Assembly: GCA_963969345.1 (NCBI GenBank)
Contig: OZ017767.1
Coordinates: 2,942,739-3,006,738 of the forward strand
Direction: 5' to 3'
Source of the DNA: Turbatrix aceti
Lineage: Eukaryota; Nematoda; Chromadorea; Rhabditida; Panagrolaimidae
Length of the DNA: 64,000 nt
In this document: positions 1 to 9,642 of the stretch, piece after piece
Layout of the letters: the number at the start of each line of letters is the position of its first letter
Numbering within the stretch: position 1 is the stretch's first letter
The notes under the pieces: generated by a model
Told to the model about the DNA's origin: nothing
The model's database searches: none
Seen by the model: the letters and a program-made list of their open reading frames with translations, nothing else
Made by a program: the position numbers and the translations under genes

Positions 1-2098
1 GAATCTCTTGACAAGGGTTTCTTCTTTTTCCTGGTCGGCGGTCGTTTCCAGGATGAGTCGACGCGACATGTGAACTTTGTGGAACCGCATGAAGACGTCC
101 TTGTTGTTGACATACTTCAGAACAAGCAGGACATTGTTGAGTTTGTCGTCGATCTCCTTGTTGGAAAGTCGCTTCGAGACCGCCGATTTTCTCAGGAGCA
201 TGTCGCAAAAGTTCGCCAAAAGCTCGGGAGAACGGCTCTCAACCGGTGATTTGAAAGCCTTGGTTGAAAGTTCGATGCTGAAGACATCCGTATTGTTGAC
301 GACGTCTTGGAAAGCCTTGTCTCGGACTGTCAGAAACCTCGAGTCATTCATAAACGCCACCTCGATGAGATTCGTAAAACGAGTGTACATGTCGAGAAGT
401 TGCTCGACATATTTGTCGCAATCCGTGATGATATCCTTCGCGTGGGCTTTCATCTGTTCGAGACCCTCCCGACGAATGTACTCCTGGAGCATCGATTGCA
501 TCGTTACCGAACCTTGGGTTGTCTGATTGATGAGGCGGTAAAACATCTTCAGCCTCGGAATATCGTTATCCTTGATTAAACTGTCGCATTCCGCGAGAAT
601 TTGTTCCTCGTAGTCGGACACCAAAACCTTCACCATCGTGCTGACAAGTCGTTCGAGAGAATCGCATTCGCCACCGGTGTGGAGGTACATCTTGGCGCGT
701 TCCTTTTCCTCTTGTAGCATTTTGTCAGCGTAGGCGACGTAGTTGAGGATGCCAGTCTGAGAGCACACTTCGTTGGCATGGGCTTTGTAAAAGTCCATGG
801 TTCCCTGGATGTAGGGTTTCTCAAACTCCTCCTGGTAGAGCTTGTACGGCTTGTCTGGTTCCGTGTTGAGTTCCACTGGAAAAAAAAAGATGAAAAAACA
901 TCAAAAACGAAAAAAAAACGAGTAAGAAATGTCAAAATTGAATCAAAAACGACCGAAAAACTACGATACCTAAAAACAGTGAACAATAACACAAAATACG
1001 ATAAAAGAGAAGAAAACGTATTACTTTTGTGTTTACGATAGTCAAATGTAAGAAGTAACGATGAAAATACGGTAAAAGAGAAGACAGAGTGTTACTTCTG
1101 TGTTTTTACGATATCCTACGAAGTAACGATCAAAACACGATAACAGTGAAGGAAAAGTGTTACTTCCGTGTTTTCCATAGTCTATGAAGTAACAAAGAAA
1201 AAAACGGTACAAATGAACGAAAAGTGTTATTTCTGTCTCTCCGGCAGTCAAAAATGAGGTATAACAATATAAAATACGACCTTTAAATGAAAGAAAATCA
1301 GTTATCCTCAAAATAAAAAACCAAATATTGCTCATCATTTTACGCCAAAACTAATTTCTTTTCAGTTATCAAAAAAACCTACCAAACGATTCCCGCACAG
1401 CAATGACCCGTGATCTGTCCACGGTAGCCCCACTTCGATCGGCATTGATGATTTCCAAAGCGCCATTCATAAGTCTGGGTTTCAGGCCAATGAATACCAA
1501 ATCGCGCCAATGGGTGAGCATTGTCTGAAAGTGCAAATCGGTTATGCATCGTAATTCAGCATCGGTATCAGTTACGACTTACAGTTCGAACAACATTGTT
1601 CTCCGCAGTCTGGGGCTTGTGATAGACGGTCGGCGTCTGTTCAATCCTCATGAGAAAACTGAAGGGATTAGGCAGAAACTTGACAATAAACATGTAATTT
1701 TGCCATTCTTCGATGTATCCTGTGAGCAGGGTTTGGTCGGAGTCGTTGACCGGGATACGTTCGAGAGCCGCGGTTACGTGCTCGAGCAGCTCCTTGTTGA
1801 GCTCCTGCTCGATTCTATCCACGCCGTTTTCGAGCCAGGTAGCAAGGGTATGAATGCTGCTGAAGAGCGTCTGCCATTCGTCCTTTGGCACATTCTGAAA
1901 GCAATAACTTGTGAACAGTGATCCATAAAAAAAATAAATATTTTAAAACCAACCTGCATTTCGAGAAGTTTCTGGACTGTCCTCAGCGACTTGCTCCATA
2001 CTGATTCGAACGTTTCGCCGCGTTGGAAAGGCTAAAATATCCAAATTGGAGCGCCAGTTAAAAAAAAAGGATTCCAAACTCACGTTGTGTAGCAGCAT
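1..2098 (-). CDS. cul-5: Cullin-5, N-terminal part (3' end beyond window)
   Basis: Scaffold of a cullin-RING E3 ubiquitin ligase; the N-terminal cullin repeats modelled here bind the substrate adaptor. Exons on the minus strand: 2084-2098, 1954-2031, 1583-1894, 1383-1524 and 1-875 (open at the edge); phases join cleanly. Exon 1 encodes only MLLHN. Recognisable cullin-5 signatures include a helix containing VIAVRESFG and a long stretch around SPELLANFCDMLLRK, then LLVLKYVNNKDVFMRFHK, which is very close to animal CUL5. The cullin homology/RBX-binding region and neddylation site lie outside the window. An AG acceptor-like site just upstream of the ATG could receive a spliced leader. The gene follows the unrecognised gene at 2455-4352 on the same strand with a 356-bp gap. 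Family call is very secure; the subtype rests on remembered CUL5 motifs. Confidence 0.93.
876..1382 (-). repeat. Imperfect tandem repeat in cullin-5 intron 4
   Basis: The 507-bp intron contains about four degenerate units of roughly 60 bp between 997 and 1255. Each has the pattern ACGRTAAAAG, then GTGTTACTTCTGTGTTTT, then GAAGTAACGA. Other introns of this gene are short, so the repeat accounts for the extra length. No coding potential is apparent. Confidence 0.6.
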
Positions 2099-2454
2099 GG
2101 TTTTTGTTCTAATTTTTCAATCGATATGAAAAATCGATGACCGCCGGTCCAAAATTGCAATCCACGAAGCACGACGCAAGAACACGGGATAAACGATGAC
2201 AAAAAGGTGGTCAGTCAATCTCTTTTTCGGGAGGAAAAGAAACAAAGAGCGCGAGTGAATACGGCTCCGCACGTTGACCAGCGAGAGACGAAGCGCGAGT
2301 CAATGCGACGCATAATAACACGTGCGGACACCATGTATTTTATCTTGCATGCTGCAGGCGACAACACAAAGCAGTTTTTTTTGGGATTTTTTTTGGGTTT
2401 TTTGGAACGCTGATTTTTGAATTGTTCCTACTTTTTTTCGACATTTTGCACAGT

Positions 2455-4352
2455 TTATTCAACAGAAATATAACAATTTTGAGATACAAGTGACGTTTTG
2501 GCAAGCACGTCAACCCGTCGTTTGGATTTCTTTGAGATGGTTGAAGATAGAACGCTACGCACAGTGAAGTCCCGTAACTCTTGTTTTGATTCTAATTCTG
2601 AAAGATATCAAATCTCAAAACTCTATTTGAAATGCAGTTAAAAAACCAACCTAAAAATTTACGATCGATTTCCCGGTTTTCAAATCGAACTGGAGTTTCC
2701 GAAATTTGTTTTCTGATGAACAAAGAGACGTCCGAATCCAGTTCAAAGTCATCCCCCAGGTGCAGAGCGTCGAAGAGAATGCCAAAGTGCCGAAGCCGAT
2801 GACGCACTACAGCGCGCAGGATCTGGTCCATTAGCTGCGTTATTCGATCTTTGGGCAAGAGAACAAGCCATTCTGGGGGAAGGGGAGCATCCGAGTACTC
2901 TTTGGGCAAGAGATTTGGCCGCGGCAGTGATTTTGAAGGAGGGCTGATGTCCGCGTTGCGTCGCATGAGCCGGAGGATCTGAAATAACAAATTAATCAGG
3001 TGCATCAGCTCATGATCTGATACGGATCATCCATCATGTTACCCAGTTTAAAAAAAACCAACCCTCAACAAGACGTGAACAACGTCGACGTTGTCATCGC
3101 TGTTGAATTCCTCTTCCAACGCCAGCAATCCCGGCAGCTCGCGGTAGGTCTGGTGCTGCTCGCAGAACATGTACGCCGGCATGAGGTCGTCGAAGGCTCC
3201 GTTCCAGAATGTAAACCATCGGGCAGCGACGTGGATGGCCGGTGTCCAGGCTTCGATGGTGACGAGTCCCGAAACAAGCTCCCAGGTAAACCAGTGGATT
3301 TCCAAGAGCCGATCGAGTTTGATAGGTTCATGGCTCTCAGTTCGCCAGTGCCGTCGAACGATTTCCAATCCTGCGGCCACGAATCCGAGGCGGAATAGAT
3401 TTTTTACAGTTCTTGACACGATGTAGGGGTCGGATGTTGGAAAAAAACCCTGCCACAAATAATGGAGTGCCCACAGCCAGTTTTCTTCTTTTGACGCGAG
3501 TTTGATTTTGGCGAGAAGTTCGAGTTCGTGGGTGTTGAAATCGCCTTTGGGTTGTGTTTTCGATTGAAAAGCGTGAATCAGTTTTTCTGACTTGAAAGAA
3601 GCGACCAAAGCTTCAAAATCCTTTCTTTCCCTCGAAAAATTCTCGGATGCATAGAACAAATCGACAGCGTACTTTTCAATAGCGTCCAAAGAGCCCCGGA
3701 TGTCGACCAGTCCCCGGTAACGGACAAAATGATGTGCAACGCAGCACAAAACCAGGAGGACGTTGGGCTGTTCGATTGAGTCTAGACAAGATGCCACAAG
3801 TTCCTAAAATAAAAAACAGTTTTCGTCAATTAGTGTTTTACAACCCCACAAACCTTGAACTCCCTTCCCGCGTTGTTCCTGAGACACAGAAAAGCCACTT
3901 CTGCCATAAAAACCACGTGGTTGACAAAATAAAAGAAACTCGATTTTTCAGTGATCATCCCGCGTTCAGTCGAGTCTTCCAAGACGACACTTCGGAAACT
4001 GTTGAAAAATTTGGCAAAGTTGTTGGAGACTTGGTACTGCAGCAAGGCTTTGAGAACATGGATTTCTGAATACGATAACTATCACGCTTCAGTGATTCAA
4101 ATAAAATACATACCTGATTCATGACTGCTTGACGATGATTGAAGTTCAGAGATGCAAGCAGGAATCTCATCAAATCTACGATAAGCAAAGTGAAGGATGC
4201 CTCTGTGAAACATTGAAGTCAGTTTTTCATAGAATTCAACTTACTTTTGGATGCGCGGTGCGAGCGGTTCGCAGCATGCACGCGACGTTCATAGACAGTA
4301 ATTTCTGTTGGTATTCCAATTATTTTTAACATGTCCAAAACATATCGCAAAA
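2455..4352 (-). CDS. Unrecognised multi-exon protein, at least 538 residues (5' end unresolved)
   Basis: Exons on the minus strand fit as 4245-4352, 4114-4200, 3854-4065, 3063-3803, 2651-2978 and 2455-2597 with consistent phases and a TAA stop. The first listed exon follows a good TTTCAG acceptor, so at least one upstream exon is expected; I could not place it confidently. The second exon needs the CAGAG tandem acceptor to stay in frame. The product looks soluble and largely alpha-helical, with many aromatic and leucine residues (for example ALHYLWQGFF and EIHWFTWELV) and a proline-rich segment near SPPSKSLPRP. I see no signal peptide, membrane segment or known catalytic motif, and I do not recognise the family. 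Same strand as cullin-5, 356 bp upstream of it. Confidence 0.7.
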
Positions 4353-7300
4353 CTGAAATAACAATTGCACAGTCACAAGCTAGTTTGTTCTTATCACAAA
4401 TTCATTTCAAGGACAGTTAACTTATTTATGTTTATCCCAGGAATAAAGTGAAAATGAAAATGCAAGTGTTTTAACCGCAAATGCGTAAAAAGTGCCATCT
4501 TGAGGACATAAGCTGTAGGCTCCTCAAAATGAAATCGTGGTTCGATTTTTTCTGATTTTTTGAAAAAAAAATATATACGCAATCACAGTTTGTAGCTTTT
4601 TACGGATCCTTAATGCGCTTTTTATTATAAAAAAATTATTTTGAAAAAATTATTTGTTTTAAAAATACAAATACTGTATTTACAGTACGTTACTTGTCTG
4701 TACCTTAACAAGAATGTTTGGCTCGAACCGTTGATATAACAGTTTTCACGTCGACAGAGGGTAGACATATTACTACATAACCCTGAACGTGATTATGTAT
4801 GTAATATGGTGCTAACCATTGAGAAGGACGGTAAATAAATGAAGCAAAGAATTTAAAAAAAAAGAAGCATTGAGCAAATACCCGGTACATCAGATGTAAA
4901 AAAAGAGATAAAATTACTCCATCTATCAGTTTATCGTATTCTTATTTTTTGAATGCACTATGGATTTAACAGTTAATTTGTTTTGTTTTCTGCTTTATTA
5001 CAAAACAAATTAACTGTTAAACAGGTAGACAGTGATACTCATCATTTGTAATGAGTAATTATGCACGAGTAAGAGTAATAAAGTAAAGTAAAGTAAAGAT
5101 GAAAAAGAAAATGTTTTGACTGCAGATGCGCTCAAAAGTACCGTTTCGGTGATCCATCAAAACCGCGGTTCAGCAGTTTTGAAACATTTTGGCATTTACT
5201 TTCGGCGCCGAGTAAGTTACAGTTAGTTAACCAGTAAGTTAACTCGATGTCTGAAACATTGCAGTTAAAAAAACGTCCCAAAAAAGGGTTTCGGTTTTTT
5301 GGTTTTCAAGATCGGAGTCACCGGCTAGGATGCAGTTGAATCGTCTTCGAAGTTGTCCAACGGGAGTCAAGGTGTTGTTTCCGAAATGTAGTAGAAATTA
5401 CTGTATACAACCTATTCTACACAGTACTCGTCAGTTACACATTTTAATCACGGCACCGATGCTTTTAACAGCTTTCGTGCACTTTAAATATTTTTTTTGA
5501 TTTTAAAATGCATCACTTTTACCAATACACAAAAAAAATTCAAGTATTTTTTTGTATACTTGAATGACGTCCGAGATCTGGTTTGTTGCTGCTTATTGTG
5601 TTTCGCCGGTGTTTACCCAACCCCCTCCTCCCGTGCTCACTCACGCACGCACACGCGTATCTCAAAAAACTTTTGGGCTTTCACAGTAAAAAAAACTTAT
5701 TTTCTACAAAAAATCGGAATCATCGAAAAGTTTACTGTTTGCCTCACTCTCTCTTTTTCTCACAGCTCTGGACTGTTTGACGTTTTTCGCAAGTCAAACA
5801 AACTTTCCGGATGCGGACACGACTCAACCCCACGTGTAGCGGTCGCATCGGGGTCGTCGTTGTCTTCGACGACGTCAACGTCGACGGCGTGTTTGTTTGT
5901 ACAAACAGACCCGGCCGAGGCCGAGGGAACCTTGTTGCCACACGTCTCTGCTGTGTTTTTTTTGGTAGAATCCAAAGATATGTTATTTCAAATGTTTGTT
6001 TTAAAGCGCAGACGTGTACCCCAACATTTGCACAGATATACATACACCACACGTGAGACAATCGCAGGATGAGGCCAGGTGTGGTTAGACATGCTCACGT
6101 CCTCCGTGGCTGGGCCTGCACTTTCTTCCTTCTCTCTCGGCTCTTTTTTTTTCGCGTAGATAAAACGGAACGATAAACAAACATAGCATCCCACTACTAC
6201 CTGCCGGCGTGCTTTTACGACATGTATTTAGATTTGTTCGGTAAACTTAATTTTTTTCCCTGGATTGTTTTGGGTTTGAGATTTTTAATTCGTTCAATCC
6301 AGTGATCGTACCAGTGTTTTTTTCTGATAAGTAGTAAAAAAAATTGCTCATCAAGATTTTATTTTTTATTATAAAAAAATCTGACAAAACAACAGAATAA
6401 ATCAAGCCAGTTTTTTAGTTTGAACTTGGTTATTCCTGATTTTAATTCTACGCGCAATTATATTAGATCAAAATTATTGTAAAACTAAGGCAAAAACTTG
6501 AATTGGAAAGCAACGAAACACTGTTGGTTTACAAGTTAAATAAATCAGTTTATTTAACATCAAAAAACTGATATTCATGCTTAATTTGCAATATTCGCGA
6601 ACGGCCAGTTTTTTTGTTCAAAATTATTTTCGTTTCTTCATGCATGTTATTTTCATTAATGAATTGGAAGATACTGTAAAAAATTTCAAATTGACGATAT
6701 GTTTCAGTTTATTCTTTTATTCCTTATTCCTTTCAAAAACATGTGCCACTCTTACTCAACAAATAATCGACACTGACCAGTTTTTGCTTCCCATTTTCAC
6801 CCCTATGATAACCACAAAAAATACATACATAGAAGGAAGTTTTCTTTGCGATAATTCCGTGTTTCATTGAGCTCATTTGATGGGCACATGTCGAACGTCA
6901 TTGCTGACAGTTGCAGTTGATATGTACTACGATGATATGATTTGCGTCTGCTCATGGCGGACTTTCCTCTTGATAGCGCCTAATTCCTATTCCGCCTGTC
7001 ACTGCTTCTTTCTGGTCGTAGTTCCGAGTGTCCTTTTCCGACAGAGGTCAAAGGCTTCGGTTATTCCCTGTCCTTTTGTCTTATCGCAGTGCTCGGAGCT
7101 CGAATTAAATAGATAGGTGATAAGGTGGGAGTCGTAACCGTTTGGTGAGCATTCCTGCTTGCTGCATCAGTTCACGTCCGTTTTTTTTTTACTTTGGCAA
7201 ATAAACAACGATCAAAGCAGTTTTTTTTGTAAAAAAAAGTATGATAGTTCTAAAAAGGTTTCCAGTTTTTGTGAAAAATCCAGATACTCAGTTTTTTACC

Positions 7301-8150
7301 ATACACCATTTTTTTTATCAAAAAAGCGATATTAACTACGCTAGGATGCTCCACCCCCAAAAAAGGACAGCCCAAACCCCCGGAAATAATTCCAAAAAGC
7401 CACATTCGATCTTCAGTCTGTATCGTTGTTGCAGTTTCGCTATTCTCAACCCAACCCAACCCTCGGGAACCAAAATACCGGTTTACGTGAGGCTTTTGTG
7501 TTGCGCACTGTTGCACTCCATAGTGCCTAGAAATTGGCCAAGAAGTCAGTACAGAGCGAGCGTTGACGTTGGTTGCAATCCCGCTACCTGGCGGGCGGCT
7601 GCGTCTCACGTCTCACGTCTCACTTACCCTCCAACCTGGCCGGCGCTCAAGTCCCGGTAGCTTTCACCCAATTCATGGCGGCGTTAGATCAAGTTTTTTT
7701 TTCTTCGAGCACGCGCAGACGACAAAAAAAATCAGGGTAAACATCGGGAGTGTGTGTGAGAACAAAAGTTGGTACTATTTCTATTTCCGGGACCCCTTGA
7801 GGCTAGCGTGCACACGCTTCTGCTAACTCGCAGACAGATTTTTTGTTTGCCTGACCCCGACTTGCGTTATTCTTAGTACTCGCGGTAAATTGGGTAACAT
7901 GTTACATGGAATTCGAGATTTTGAGCAAATTTACACAACAACTTCCGTAAAAAAAACGGGAATAGACATCACACGCAGAGTTCACGTTGCTATTTTTTTG
8001 TGTTCGTGCTTCTGAAAGTTATCTGGCAGTTTTTATTTTTTTGAAAAATTTGGATCATGAATCAGACGCAGTTTTTTAGGCACATAATTTTCTTTAAGTT
8101 TTGCAACGTTTTAGTTTTCGACATTTTCACCTATATTTTGGAACAGTTTT
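4353..8150. other. Gene-poor intergenic stretch
   Basis: About 3.8 kb with only short, overlapping ORFs and long A/T runs. The only structure I can support is the hairpin with its AGTAA-type tail at 4966-5099. The first exon of the gene at 2455-4352 probably lies in its left part. No convincing coding exon was found on either strand. Confidence 0.5.
4966..5099 (+). repeat. Hairpin element with GTAAA-rich tail, copy 1
   Basis: Two perfect 20-bp inverted arms (4966-4985 and 5001-5020) surround a 15-nt loop. They are followed at 5049-5099 by a block starting TGTAATGAGTAATTATGCAC and ending in GTAAA repeats. The block recurs in reverse orientation at 49441-49493, again next to a perfect hairpin. 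This looks like a dispersed foldback or MITE-like element rather than a terminator. Confidence 0.65.
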
Positions 8151-8155
8151 GTCCT
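8151..8155. repeat. Target-site duplication, left copy (GTCCT)
   Basis: GTCCT lies immediately outside the left LTR and is matched by the same pentamer at 15233-15237 immediately outside the right LTR. Confidence 0.9.
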
Positions 8156-8507
8156 TGTGGGAAACACTACCTTGGCCTTCGGTAATGCTCCCAGTGACCT
8201 TGTACCCCGTGAGTCTCCGAGAGATAAGAGAGTGTTTATTCGAAGCCTTGAAATAGATCAGGTAAAAACCTATTGGTAAACCAATAGCGCGTTACGCGAC
8301 AAATAAATAATCCACAAATAAATAAAGAATCATGGGGGCAAAATGGGAGACAAATATGAGGACACAACCAAAAAGTAGGACGACCAAGAGGCAAGCAGCG
8401 AAGTTTCCTAGACTTTCGCTCCGAGAGTCGAAAGCGTGCGCACAGCCGTAACCGATCTTTCGCGGCTGGAGAAACAGAACGCGCGCGTTCTCGCAACTTT
8501 TGCGACA
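8156..8507 (-). repeat. 3' LTR of the BEL/Pao element
   Basis: 352 bp. On the transcribed strand it contains an AATAAA signal just after GCTTCG, with an upstream segment ending ATTTCAAG directly before GCTTCG (8247-8270). That segment resembles a 3' splice site and is where the other LTR carries SL1. No clear polypurine tract is visible directly upstream of this LTR on the minus strand. Confidence 0.93.
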
Positions 8508-8893
8508 CTCGGCGCCGCGGCCACCGAGCGCCCGAGGGAAACCAAAAAGACGAATGTTGGCCCGAAGGCCCAAAAATCCCCAAATTCGCAAATAAAAACC
8601 GAAAGAAGCGCGGACCGGGTGAGTGAGGGACTTGGGTCTGGTACGGGTTTTGCCAGTTGAGACTTACCGTGCAAGCCAGGCGGGAACATTGGACCTAGGT
8701 GGGGCCTCAACCTTCAAGCCCTGATTCGACCTTCGTCCGGCCTCGCCGTGAAACACAAACCAAAAAAACCAAAGGGGAGGAGATTTTGAATAAACCCGAT
8801 ATCCCAAATCCAAAAAAAACGCGTGCCTACTCGCCGTACTTGGTCTGAAGGGGAAGGGAAGGGGGGACAAAAGGGGAAGAATCATAGACCCAC
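8508..8893 (-). other. Non-coding 3' region of the BEL/Pao element
   Basis: The stretch between the integrase stop and the 3' LTR. It has no ORF I can relate to an env or other gene. The minus strand is pyrimidine-rich near 8845-8880 and there is no convincing polypurine tract at the LTR boundary. Confidence 0.5.
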
Positions 8894-9295
8894 TTACACC
8901 TGCTGCCTGCTCTCAAGGGCATAGAGGTGGTTGAGTGGTCGCGTAAGCTGTCCCGTCGACGTCTTGACAACTGCAGCTCGGTTGACGCCGTCCTGGGATG
9001 CGATCAGCTGCTGGATGAGGCCGAGCCTCCAGAGGTGACGAGGACCGTCGTCGCGGATGACTACCGTCTCGCCGACAAGTGGTTCGTACTTATTGCGGAT
9101 TCGGCCGGAGCGGTGGATCCACTGGGTGCGTTCCCGGAGATGATTCAGGTATGCCGTCATGAAGAGCTCGGCTGCCTGCGAGGAGTCTTCCTGCTGCTTT
9201 CTCCACAGCTGGGACAGCACTTCGGGGCCCGGCGCCGCGACGGGAGGTTGAGAGGCCTGCATGCCCGGCAGAATGCGGTCCGTCGCAGGAAAGAA
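8894..9295 (-). pseudogene. Detached integrase C-terminal fragment of the BEL/Pao element
   Basis: The minus strand encodes the missing tail of the integrase. A linker containing SQLWRKQQEDSS leads to the DUF5641-like end with VGETVVIRDD, a block typical of BEL/Pao integrases, and terminates at 8894. It is separated from the main ORF by the inverted segments at 9300-9642, so it cannot be read through from gag-pol in this copy. Confidence 0.8.
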
Positions 9296-9642
9296 ATCAC
9301 AAGGTCTCAGCATCTTGAAAACCTGCACCAGGTGTCGCCAACAGCATGCCGGGCCGTACGAGATGCCGCTGTTTCCGCCACTACCGTCCAAGCGCACCGA
9401 GTGACCGTTGTGTCGTCGTCGAGAGGTACGAGTGGTCGGCAATTGACAGCTGCTTCGATCGTGCCCAGATGATGGTCGATCTCACTCAGATTCTTTCCTG
9501 CGACGGACCGCATTCTGCCGGGCATGCAGGCCTCTCAACCTCCCGTCGCGGCGCCGGGCCCCGAAGTGCTGTCCCAGCTGTGGAGAAAGCAGCAGGAAGA
9601 CTCCTCGCAGGCAGCCGAGCTCTTCATGACGGCATACCTGAA
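9144..9642. repeat. Nested inverted duplication inside the integrase region
   Basis: 152-bp arms at 9144-9295 and 9491-9642 are identical in inverse orientation. The spacer contains a second inverted segment, about 9303-9402, matching the reverse complement of about 10049-10145 with a few mismatches (at least two). Between them a short sense piece (about 9406-9489) still encodes integrase sequence containing IEAAVNCRPLVPL. The order is thus sense, inverted, sense, inverted, sense. Confidence 0.9.

Noticed and set aside
8840..8880. Polypurine tract for the BEL/Pao element (G/A-rich on the plus strand)
   Set aside because: The element is transcribed from the minus strand, where this stretch is pyrimidine-rich, and it is not adjacent to the 3' LTR.
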